Origin: Hyperthermus sp.
Lineage (GTDB): Archaea > Thermoproteota > Thermoprotei_A > Sulfolobales > Pyrodictiaceae
Reading direction: 5' to 3'
NCBI GenBank assembly: GCA_003978665.1
Contig: QNYQ01000012.1
Location: 1-37,258 of the forward strand
Length of the DNA: 37,258 bases
Both the position numbers and the translations under genes were made by a program. Below are positions 15,243 through 22,796 of this stretch, one piece after another; the first letter of the stretch is position 1; each line of letters starts with the position of its first letter. The notes under the pieces were generated by a model. The model made no database searches and was not told the origin of the DNA. It saw nothing but the letters and a program-made list of their open reading frames with translations.

Positions 15243-16565
15243 CTATTTCTCACTCCACCAGTTAGGTAGCGGGTATAGAGGCTTCGCTGTTGCCGCTGCC
15301 TTAGGCCATATTATCTTTTTCTCGCCATTCTGCCATTGTACGAGCACCATAGGGTGTGCGATCTGCTTTCCGGTGGCCGGGTCTACCTGCATTGGGCCAA
15401 AGAAGGTCATTATCTTCAAGCCGTTAAATGCGCTCCTAACCTTATCGGCGTCAAGGCTGCCTGCCTTCTCTATTGCCTTGGCAAGGTAAAGTACGGCTGC
15501 CGATGCCTCCGCTGCATGGTAGTCTGGCATAGTGTTACCGCAGAGCTTCTTGTAGAGGCTAATGTACTCGTCGTTTGTTGGACCATACCACTCATATCCC
15601 TCCTTCTCTGCCACCTCCGGGCTATACTTTACTCCATACTCCCACTGGGCGGGAGCGCTTACCCCATTCGCTATATTCGGGCCTAGGCTCTTGTAGAAGT
15701 CGGGCAGTGTTGGAGCCACTAGTATGCTTATGAACTTAAGTCTCCATCCTAGGTCGTGGGCCTGCTTGACTAGCTGTAGTCCGTCCTGGAAGTGTCCTCC
15801 GCCGAGAAGGACGTTTGCGCCAGTCTTTTTGGCTGAGGCTATTATTTCAGCGAAGTCTGTGGTGCCTTTGGGGTAGGTTTGCTCGAACACTATGTTTAAT
15901 CCCTTCTTCTTTGCATACTCTATTGCGGCTTTCGCAACGCTCTTTGAGAACGCACTGTCCTCGTATATGAAGGCTATCTTTATGTCCTTGTCGCCCGTGC
16001 TCACGAGGAAGTCAATGGCCGACGTCAGGTACTTGCTTGCCGGGCTCAACGCTTGAACAATATACTTGTAGCCCTTGGCGAAGATGGCGTCACTCGCACC
16101 ACCATGACTTATTATGAGCTTATGATAGTTCTCAGCAATAGGAACCGCAGCAAGCGTGAGAGAACTGCTGTAGGGGGCTAAGAGGAAGTCTACCTTATCC
16201 TGTGTTATAAGCTTGGTATAGAGCTTCTGAACCTCATCCTTGCTGCTCTTATCATCATAGTAGACGAGCTTCAACTTGTACGTCTTACCTGCAACCCTCA
16301 CCCCGCCATGACCATTAATCCACTCTATTGCCGTCCTAAACCCGCAAAGAGCCAGCTTACCCTCATGCGCAAACTTTCCCTGAAGCGATACAGTGCCCCC
16401 GACCTTGATTACAGCCTCGGCCCCCACCGCGCCAGCCGGCGATGCAGTCTTCCCCGCCGAGGCAGTTGTGGTGGTAGGCCTTCCGCCCCCCTTGGTAGCT
16501 AGGAGAGCGGCTGCAGCAACCACTATTATTGCAACCACTATAACGCCCACAAGCCTGCCAGACAC
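15243..16565 (-). CDS. Branched-chain amino acid-type ABC binding protein
   Basis: Periplasmic-binding-type protein of the LivK/Peripla_BP_6 family, 440 residues. GTG 16565 sits behind GGGAGGGGGTG; ATGs further up (16595 and beyond) have weaker context. Residues about 4-23 form one hydrophobic N-terminal helix (membrane anchor or signal), followed by a Thr/Ser/Ala linker (TTTTASAGKTAS), typical of archaeal surface anchoring. The mature part starts IKVGGTVSLQGKFAHEGK, then LAPYSSSLTLAAVPIAE, HGGASDAIF, IAFIYEDSAFSKS and GGGHFQDGLQLVKQA, in family order. Binds an amino acid or amide-like solute outside the cell. No permease or ATPase gene lies next to it, so its transporter must be elsewhere. 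Confidence 0.9.
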   Translation of the reverse strand: MSGRLVGVIVVAIIVVAAAALLATKGGGRPTTTTASAGKTASPAGAVGAEAVIKVGGTVSLQGKFAHEGKLALCGFRTAIEWINGHGGVRVAGKTYKLKLVYYDDKSSKDEVQKLYTKLITQDKVDFLLAPYSSSLTLAAVPIAENYHKLIISHGGASDAIFAKGYKYIVQALSPASKYLTSAIDFLVSTGDKDIKIAFIYEDSAFSKSVAKAAIEYAKKKGLNIVFEQTYPKGTTDFAEIIASAKKTGANVLLGGGHFQDGLQLVKQAHDLGWRLKFISILVAPTLPDFYKSLGPNIANGVSAPAQWEYGVKYSPEVAEKEGYEWYGPTNDEYISLYKKLCGNTMPDYHAAEASAAVLYLAKAIEKAGSLDADKVRSAFNGLKIMTFFGPMQVDPATGKQIAHPMVLVQWQNGEKKIIWPKAAATAKPLYPLPNWWSEK

Positions 16566-16752
16566 CGCACACCCCCTCCCTCTCCAATCCATTTCGGCGT
16601 CTAAGGACGTGTTAGGCGAGAGCACATCTGGGGCCTACAGGGCTAAGAGGGGCCCTTGAAACGTCTTTCGCCACACGCAATCTTTTACCTTTCTAAACGA
16701 GCGTAAAAAGAAAAATACAGTACAGATAAACCACGCAAAACACGGGGCAATA

Positions 16753-17337
16753 ATGAAGAATAGTGAATGGAGTCTCGACATCGGGTCTGAGATAAACCTC
16801 CTATCTCAAGCCTTTGCCTTCCTCGAGGAGAAGGGGGGAAGCTTAAGCCCATATGTAGCCACATGGGGTGATGCGGGAAGAGTTGTTGTAGCTCTCCTAA
16901 CAGCGCTGCTAAAGCGCAGAGGCAAACTCGTCTACTATGAGCCCGGCTGCGGCGAAGCCAAAGTTGCCGGCAGGGTGGCGGAGGACGCGAGCTATACACT
17001 ATGCATAGAGCTTGATGAAAGCCTGGCTGAAAAAGCATGGTCCACGGTTAAAGACCATGCCGCAGACGTTGTAGTAGCTGACCTGGCTTACTTCGAGCCG
17101 CGCAGAGCCGACGTAGTATATACTTACTTACTGCCCAAAGCCATCCAGATAGTAATCAACAACCTCTCCAACCAAAACGCGATAATAGTAAGCCTTGATT
17201 ATCCGTCACCCGGCTACGCCCCGTTAGAGGTTGCGAGGATAAAGGTGGGCGAACGAGAGATATACATATACTACACCTTTAGCGTGAAGGCTAAGCCAGC
17301 CGCGGGAGGCGGACAGCAAGGCCTGGAAACGCCTTAG
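16753..17337 (+). CDS. Diverged aKMT4/DOT1-like methyltransferase paralog
   Basis: A protein of 194 residues that parallels the gene at 7950-8561: a Rossmann start VYYEPGCGEAKVAGR (about 60-74), CIELDESLAEKA as motif II, VVVADLAYF, VYTYLLPKAIQIV, then VSLDYPSPGYAPLEVARI and EIYIYYTF, each aligning with the corresponding motif of that protein. Motif I has lost the canonical DxGCGDG (here ExGCGEA), so cofactor binding may be altered, and the N-terminal VPxVPT segment is absent. It ends in a Gly/Gln-rich tail. ATG 16753. It points at alba1 (convergent, 140 nt apart), which suggests, without proving, a chromatin-linked role. Confidence 0.65.
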   Translation: MKNSEWSLDIGSEINLLSQAFAFLEEKGGSLSPYVATWGDAGRVVVALLTALLKRRGKLVYYEPGCGEAKVAGRVAEDASYTLCIELDESLAEKAWSTVKDHAADVVVADLAYFEPRRADVVYTYLLPKAIQIVINNLSNQNAIIVSLDYPSPGYAPLEVARIKVGEREIYIYYTFSVKAKPAAGGGQQGLETP

Positions 17338-17476
17338 AACAGGCTAAGGCCAGAGGAAGACCGGGGAGGGGAGAAGATCCTCTTTCGCCCCTTTCAGCCC
17401 GCATCCATGTTGCGTGGTATGGTTCTAAAGTTCTAAAAATCATTGTTCTGATGTCTCTCGCCTCCACAATGCCGGG

Positions 17477-17773
17477 CTAGTCTTTCTTCAATAGCACTAT
17501 CTCTATGGTGCTAACCCTGCTCTGCCTGCCGTCAGGCCCCTGAACCACTTGGCTGTCTATCTTTATGTCCTTTATGTCCACTTTTCCTGGGAGGAACCTC
17601 TTCCTCACTATTTCGACAGTGTCTACGGCTTTGCTTATTGCTCGACCCCTAGCCTTTATTACGACCTCGTTCACGCCCTGGTTGAGGAGAGTTAGTGTTG
17701 CGAGCACATAGTTCATTACAGGCTTCTTACCAACTAATACTACATTGCTTGGAGCTGCACTCGCCTGCGCCAT
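17477..17773 (-). CDS. albA: Alba chromatin protein (Alba1)
   Basis: DNA/RNA-binding chromatin protein, 98 residues from ATG 17773, which lies 7 nt after [26 protein letters not shown] contains the Lys16-Lys17 pair, the residues acetylated in Sulfolobus Alba; [27 protein letters not shown] is the canonical central helix region and [10 protein letters not shown] the last strand. Forms dimers that coat and bridge DNA. The upstream open frame to 17809 is not supported. Divergent from reverse gyrase across 208 nt with a clear TATA at 17832-17843. A second Alba gene (21742-22008) lies on the other side of reverse gyrase. Confidence 0.95.
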   Translation of the reverse strand: MAQASAAPSNVVLVGKKPVMNYVLATLTLLNQGVNEVVIKARGRAISKAVDTVEIVRKRFLPGKVDIKDIKIDSQVVQGPDGRQSRVSTIEIVLLKKD

Positions 17774-17831
17774 AACCAAACACCTCGCCGACCAGCTCTT
17801 TTTCGTCATGGAGGGCTCCCAGAGAATCCAG

Positions 17832-17843
17832 GGATATTTATAG
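17832..17843 (-). promoter_or_regulatory. TATA box of alba1
   Basis: Minus-strand CCTATAAATATC preceded by AAAA, a good archaeal BRE/TATA. Predicted transcription near 17811, about 38 nt before the ATG. Confidence 0.6.
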
Positions 17844-17877
17844 GTTTTCTTTCGATGCTACCGACGTCTTACTGTCC

Positions 17878-17891
17878 CCTTACCGATAAGG
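17878..17891. promoter_or_regulatory. Inverted repeat between alba1 and reverse gyrase
   Basis: CCTTA-CCGA-TAAGG, a perfect 5-bp inverted repeat, centred in the shared regulatory region of the divergent genes. Candidate operator; the sequence is too short to exclude chance. Confidence 0.35.
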
Positions 17892-17981
17892 CAGCCATGT
17901 TACAATTCTCTAGATGAAATTACGGAGATAGGTGAGGGAAAGAGGTTCTCCTCTACGAGGCGGGGAGAAGGGGCGGTTGAA

Positions 17982-20900
17982 GTGGTGTTATGGAAGAGCT
18001 TACAGCCGCTCTATAGTGGTGCGTGCCCTAACTGTGGAGGTCTAATAGGCGCTGATCGCTTAGAGAAGGGTATCCCATGTAGCCGATGCCTGCCAGGAAA
18101 CTATACTGGCCTACCTGGCGACTTCTATAGTCTGGTAGAGTTTATTGGGAAGAAGCTGGCTGAGAGGGGGAGGCTGCAGGGGTACTCGCTCCTCTACTCT
18201 ACTATTAAGGAAACAAGGTCTTTCAGCAGCTTCTTTAGAAAAGTAGTTGGCCACGACCTTTGGAGCGCCCAGCTCACATGGGCTAGGAGGCTGTTAAGCA
18301 ACGAGAGCCTTGCAATAGTGGCTCCTACGGGAGTCGGGAAATCAACTCTTCTAGGCGTGTACTCGCTCTATAGGGCTCTGGAAGGAGCTAAAGTCTACTA
18401 TCTGCTCCCCACGGAGAACCTTGTAGTTCAGACTCTGAGCAAGCTTGAGGCTATGAGTAGTAGAGTTGAGGCTGTGCCGAAAATCGTCGGGTATTACTCG
18501 GGGTTGAGCAGGAGGATTCGTGAGAGTGTGCTGGAGGATATAGCGAACGGTAGCTATAACATACTTGTGACAACAACTAGCTTCTTGTCAAGAAGGTGGA
18601 GCATTCTCGGAGACAAGTTCTTTAACGTTATTATAGTCGATGATGTTGACGCTGTGCTGCGTAACTCAAAGAATATAGATAAGCTTCTACAGCTTCTTGG
18701 ATTCAATGAAGAAGTGTTGCAGCTCGCCATGAGGCTTATAAAGGCGAAGATGAAGTTACTTATAGCTAAAGTATCTGGCAACATGAGGAAGTACTTGCGT
18801 CTACTTGAGGAAATAGAGGAAGTCGAGTCCACGATGGCTTCGAAGCTAGCTAATGTGACGCCAGGACAGCTTGTGATCGCGTCGGCAACGGGCAGGGTAA
18901 GAGGGATTAAACCCAAACTCTTCAGGGAGTTATTGGGATTCGAGATAGGCAGGGTCTACGACTACACGAGAAGTGTTGCCAACTTTTACCTAGCCAGTTC
19001 CCGTGAGACCTTGCTACGAGACACCATAAGAGTTACGGTTGAGCTAGGTTCTGGAGGCCTTGTATTTGTGGCAAGGAGGTACGGTAGGAACCTAGCTAGG
19101 CTGCTTGTAGAGGAGCTTAACAAGAACGGTATTAGGGCGGGCCTTGCCATTTCGGGTAGCCGCGTCCTAGACAAGTTTGAGGCTGGCGACTACGACGTGC
19201 TGGTTGGCATGGCAAGCTATTATGGCGTCATAGTGCGCGGGCTTGATATGCCACATAGAGTTGTCTACACGGTGTTTGTCGGAGCTCCTAGCATGTCGCT
19301 TGAAGCAGACAAAATACTTACTTCGCCTTTCACAATAGCCAGGCTAGCCATGGAGATGGGCATAGAGGGTAACGAGAACATTGTTAAAGTTGTATCCAAG
19401 CTAGCTCCCGGCGAGCAAACGGCATTGCGTATAGCACTAGCCAATAAACAGAAGCTTGAGGGTAGACTCGAGGAGGTTAGGAGTATGCTAGACTGGGCCA
19501 GGAGAACAATCACACGTAGGCTCTACGCAAAGCTCTGCGCTGATGGAGGCATGGGACAGCTTATACTTGGAGGCCTACTATTCAAGTGTGTGGACGGCAT
19601 AGTTGTCGCGATAGTACCCGACCCTGCTACATACGTTCAGGCAAGCGGAAGATCAAGCAGAATGCTGGGAAGCTATATGACTCACGGAGTAAGTATCATA
19701 GTAGAGGAGGAGCCCCTACTCATAGAGCTTCTAAAAAGAAAGCTGACCCGGTTCATAGAAGAGCTAGAATTCATTGAGTTCGACGAGAGGAAAGTAGCTC
19801 TTGAACTCTCGAGAGCGAGGAAATCGAGAGAGATGGGGCGAGGGGTGAAAAAAGTCAATATTGAGACGAGCCTCATTATCGTGGAGTCGCCCACTAAGGC
19901 CAGGACAATAGCCTCCTTTTTTGGTAGGCCAGTAAAGCGTAAGTTAGGGTCCATAGTGATATATGAGACAACATTCTATAACAAGGTATCAGGAAAAATA
20001 CACGTGGCTGCAATAACCGCTTCACTAGGCCATATCTACGACTTAAGCATGGACAATGAAGGAGTATATGGAGTGGTAACCACCAGTGAAGCTGTAAAGC
20101 CCGTGTACAAGCCCGTAAAAAGATGCTTGAACTGTGGCTACGACTTCTCCTCGGACTCAAACACTTGCCCCCGCTGCGGCTCCACGAACATAGTCACCAA
20201 GGAGGAGGTTATTGCCGCCCTAAGACAGTTGGCCAGCGAGATGGAGATAGTCTACCTGGCTACGGACCCCGACATCGAGGGAGAAAAGATAGCCTACGAC
20301 CTATACGTTAGCCTAAAACCCTATGCAAGAATGATTAAAAGAATAGAACTCCACGAGATTACTCGTAAAGAACTAGAGAAGGCCCTGGCCAAGCCCAGGG
20401 ATATCAACAGGAGAATGGTAGAGGCACAGATAGTGAGAAGGATCGAAGATAGGTGGATCGGGTTCGGACTTAGCCAGAAGCTTTGGGAGAGGTTCAATAA
20501 GAACTGGCTTGGAGCAGGCAGAGTTCAAACTCCTGTGCTGGGCTGGATTGTAGATAGGTATGAAGAGTGGCGTAGGAGGAGGGGCTACAACCTCTACGTG
20601 AAAGTAAGGGATGGGCCTATTCTCCGCATATACTATCCCGACTCGGCGACGGCTAGGAAAGCTGCCGAGACCCTAACTGCCGCTGGGATTAGAGTCATTG
20701 AGGTTAAAAGAGAGGTTAGAGAGATTCATCCACCACCACCTTATACGACGGAGTCTCTCATATACGATGCCTCCAGGCTATATGGGTATACTGCACAGAA
20801 AACCATGAAGGTAGCCCAAGACCTCTTTGAGGCTGGTCTAATAACCTATCATAGGACAGAGTCAACTTATGTTTCATCATTCGGGCAAAGCATAGCTAGA

Positions 20901-21683
20901 AAGTACCTGGAGGAGAGGGGGTTAGAGGGCTTAAACACGCCAAGATCATGGGGTACTCCAGGACACCACGAGGCCATAAGGCCTACAAGACCCCTATCCG
21001 CCGACGAGCTACGGCGCAGAATAGCCTCGGGAGAAGTTAGGGTATCTCTGACGCTAAGGGAGAGCCATTATAGGATCTACGATATCATATTTAGGAGGTT
21101 CATGGCAAGCCAGATGAAGCCTGCATTGCTTGAGCATTTAACGCTTATAGTCAATGTAGCTGGTGATGTACACACGCTTGAAGTATACACGAAACCCGTA
21201 TACAAGGGCTTCCTAGAGCTTTACTCCTCGTCCATAAGATTCTACGAGGAGATGTCGAAGCTCAAGGAGGGAGCAGTGATAGATGTTGAGGTATTAAGAG
21301 TGAAGCCTGGATCTATGGTGCAACTCTATACGCATGGAGAACTAATAAGACTTATGAAGGAGCGGGGGCTTGGAAGGCCAAGCACCTATACGAGGATAAT
21401 AGACTCCATCATGCGGCACGGGTATGTAATAGAGAGCAAGTATAGGAAGAAGCTGATACCGACAAGGCTAGGTATTGAGGTGTACTCTTATCTTGCGGAG
21501 ACCTACAGCGAGCTTGTCTCCGAGGAGAGGACGAGAAAGCTTCATGAAAGAATAGACTCGATAATAGATGGGGCCTACTCTGCAGTATCCGTGATAAGCG
21601 AACTGTATACGGAGCTAGAGGAGATAGTTAAGCAGACGATAATGAGCAGTTACGGAGAGGAAGAGAGTCTTGCTACAATGTAA
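17982..21683 (+). CDS. rgy: Reverse gyrase
   Basis: Type IA topoisomerase fused to an SF2 helicase-like ATPase, 1233 residues, introducing positive supercoils; the hallmark enzyme of hyperthermophiles. The N-terminal zinc finger has Cys15, 18, 33 and 36; Walker A is APTGVGKST (114-122); Walker B is DDVD (220-223). The topoisomerase part begins near residue 630 with LIIVESPTKARTIASFFGRP; a second zinc finger CLNC...CPRC lies near 712-732; TOPRIM acidic residues are in ATDPDIEGEK (about 760-770); the catalytic Tyr is in LITYHRTESTYVS (about 956). Both zinc fingers are intact. GTG 17982 or the next GTG is the start. No intein. Flanked by two alba genes. Confidence 0.97.
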   Translation: MVLWKSLQPLYSGACPNCGGLIGADRLEKGIPCSRCLPGNYTGLPGDFYSLVEFIGKKLAERGRLQGYSLLYSTIKETRSFSSFFRKVVGHDLWSAQLTWARRLLSNESLAIVAPTGVGKSTLLGVYSLYRALEGAKVYYLLPTENLVVQTLSKLEAMSSRVEAVPKIVGYYSGLSRRIRESVLEDIANGSYNILVTTTSFLSRRWSILGDKFFNVIIVDDVDAVLRNSKNIDKLLQLLGFNEEVLQLAMRLIKAKMKLLIAKVSGNMRKYLRLLEEIEEVESTMASKLANVTPGQLVIASATGRVRGIKPKLFRELLGFEIGRVYDYTRSVANFYLASSRETLLRDTIRVTVELGSGGLVFVARRYGRNLARLLVEELNKNGIRAGLAISGSRVLDKFEAGDYDVLVGMASYYGVIVRGLDMPHRVVYTVFVGAPSMSLEADKILTSPFTIARLAMEMGIEGNENIVKVVSKLAPGEQTALRIALANKQKLEGRLEEVRSMLDWARRTITRRLYAKLCADGGMGQLILGGLLFKCVDGIVVAIVPDPATYVQASGRSSRMLGSYMTHGVSIIVEEEPLLIELLKRKLTRFIEELEFIEFDERKVALELSRARKSREMGRGVKKVNIETSLIIVESPTKARTIASFFGRPVKRKLGSIVIYETTFYNKVSGKIHVAAITASLGHIYDLSMDNEGVYGVVTTSEAVKPVYKPVKRCLNCGYDFSSDSNTCPRCGSTNIVTKEEVIAALRQLASEMEIVYLATDPDIEGEKIAYDLYVSLKPYARMIKRIELHEITRKELEKALAKPRDINRRMVEAQIVRRIEDRWIGFGLSQKLWERFNKNWLGAGRVQTPVLGWIVDRYEEWRRRRGYNLYVKVRDGPILRIYYPDSATARKAAETLTAAGIRVIEVKREVREIHPPPPYTTESLIYDASRLYGYTAQKTMKVAQDLFEAGLITYHRTESTYVSSFGQSIARKYLEERGLEGLNTPRSWGTPGHHEAIRPTRPLSADELRRRIASGEVRVSLTLRESHYRIYDIIFRRFMASQMKPALLEHLTLIVNVAGDVHTLEVYTKPVYKGFLELYSSSIRFYEEMSKLKEGAVIDVEVLRVKPGSMVQLYTHGELIRLMKERGLGRPSTYTRIIDSIMRHGYVIESKYRKKLIPTRLGIEVYSYLAETYSELVSEERTRKLHERIDSIIDGAYSAVSVISELYTELEEIVKQTIMSSYGEEESLATM

Positions 21684-21699
21684 CGCTATGGTTAGATCA

Positions 21700-21711
21700 C
21701 AGCATATGCTG
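21700..21711. repeat. 12-bp perfect palindrome after reverse gyrase
   Basis: CAGCATATGCTG, in the 58-nt gap between the convergent reverse gyrase and alba2 genes. Could be a protein-binding site or a small hairpin; no T tract follows. Confidence 0.3.
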
Positions 21712-21741
21712 CTGCATCGATGGAGGAAGCCGGGCTAAAGC

Positions 21742-22008
21742 CTATATGGTTCTGCGGACCTTGATCTCTATGAAAGGTATCAGCCTCCTCCCCTTCTCTA
21801 TACTGTCTATCCTAACAGACACTAATTCAACGCTGTCACGGAGCCTATTAACTAATGCATTATAAACGTCAACTGCCTTGCTTATATTGGCACCCTGCCC
21901 TCTTATGACCACCTCGTCAAAACCCTTATTGAGAACAACTATTGCTGAGAGCACGTAGTCCGCTATGGGCTTCTTGCCTATTATAATCGTGTTTTCTTCA
22001 ACAGCCAT
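21742..22008 (-). CDS. Alba paralog (Alba2)
   Basis: Second Alba-family protein, 88 residues, ATG 22008 behind GGAGGGGGT. TIIIGKKPIADYVLSAIVVL keeps the two Lys of the family (here 12-13); DEVVIRGQGANISKAVDVYNALVNRL and IEIKVRR follow in order. In Sulfolobus, Alba2 forms heterodimers with Alba1 and changes how it compacts DNA; the same is likely here. Convergent with reverse gyrase (58 nt apart). A TATA-like TTCTAAAGC lies near 22069-22078 on the opposite reading. Confidence 0.93.
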   Translation of the reverse strand: MAVEENTIIIGKKPIADYVLSAIVVLNKGFDEVVIRGQGANISKAVDVYNALVNRLRDSVELVSVRIDSIEKGRRLIPFIEIKVRRTI

Positions 22009-22081
22009 GGCGACCCCCTCCTCTAACTGCTGGCCAGAGCCCTTGCTCCAGGCTGCTTAGGATGCCGCTGCTTCTAAAGCA

Positions 22082-22597
22082 TTATTTTCCTATAAACTCC
22101 ACCAATTCCTTAATGCAGTCTAGAGAGTCTTCAAGCAGTCTTCGGAGGTCCTCTCTGCGAGTGAAAACACACATACTGGGAGGCATGGCGATCGGGTCTA
22201 GGCTACTACCTCTCCTACAGTACTTCACTAGCAGGCGCTGCCTCCGCCACTCTCCCCATAGGACTGCGTTTCGCCTCTTACACTCGTAGAGGAATAAGTA
22301 CTGGCCGCTGGGAGTCTTCACTGCATGCAGCTTATCGCGGAGATGTGGCCTAGCTACTTTGTGGATGACTGCCTTAAATTCTACCGTATAATCTATGCTG
22401 TATTTCTCTAGAAGCTCTTTCACGTATTCAAACGCTCTTGGTGTAGCCTTTACAAGGAGCCTCCTTTGGTGCTCGTCAAAGTCGACTATTGTGGCCTTCT
22501 CCTCAAGTTTACTTATAACAGTTGCCATAGCGTATTTTACGTGTATCGTGGCCGTGAATGCTATATAGGGGTATAGGCCTTCAGGCTTCTTCACCAT
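22082..22597 (-). CDS. Hypothetical protein, 171 aa
   Basis: Not recognised. ATG 22597 is used, with GGTGG 4 nt upstream. The N-terminal part (FTATIHVKYAMATVISKLEE, RRLLVKATPRAFEYVKELLEKYSID) looks like a small alpha/beta domain, possibly ferredoxin-like. The C-terminal part is basic with four Cys (YECKRRN, KYCRRG, SMCVFTRR, LDCIKEL), which might bind metal or nucleic acid. The gene lies between alba2 and the Lhr helicase, on the same strand as both, and 33 nt downstream of a candidate C/D-box RNA that may be cut from its leader. Confidence 0.6.
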   Translation of the reverse strand: MVKKPEGLYPYIAFTATIHVKYAMATVISKLEEKATIVDFDEHQRRLLVKATPRAFEYVKELLEKYSIDYTVEFKAVIHKVARPHLRDKLHAVKTPSGQYLFLYECKRRNAVLWGEWRRQRLLVKYCRRGSSLDPIAMPPSMCVFTRREDLRRLLEDSLDCIKELVEFIGK

Positions 22598-22630
22598 GGG
22601 CCACCAGTAGGGACTGAGCAGGTTTCCTCG

Positions 22631-22691
22631 TCAGCCGGGGATAACCTTGTCATCCCCGCTTGTCTAGGTCGTGAACGGGCTTTTTCATCAT
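22631..22691 (-). ncRNA. Candidate C/D-box guide RNA targeting 23S rRNA PTC
   Basis: Minus strand, in order: C box ATGATGA (22691-22685); a first spacer with a poor D'-like CTAG (22667-22664); C'-like ATGACAA (22653-22647); a guide of exactly 12 nt, GGTTATCCCCGG (22646-22635); and D box CTGA (22634-22631). The 11 guide bases next to the D box are complementary to CCGGGGAUAAC, the universally conserved sequence in domain V of 23S rRNA. By the D+5 rule the target would be the third G of GGGG (E. coli G2446). Weak points: D' is not canonical, the C-C' spacing is long, and no clear terminal stem flanks C and D. Transcribed toward the gene at 22597. Confidence 0.5.
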
Positions 22692-22796
22692 GGTTTATGC
22701 ATGGTAATTGTAGGGGTTCTGGCATGGTGGCTCTGTAACACGGACCTTCATCACATGTTTCAGAGTCGTGGCTTTCTTCACTGCCCAGTTCCCAGG

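Noticed and set aside
17415-17460. C/D-box-like boxes on the minus strand near the end of alba1
   Set aside because: The C box would be ATGATTT and the CTGA lies outside any 12-nt guide spacing.
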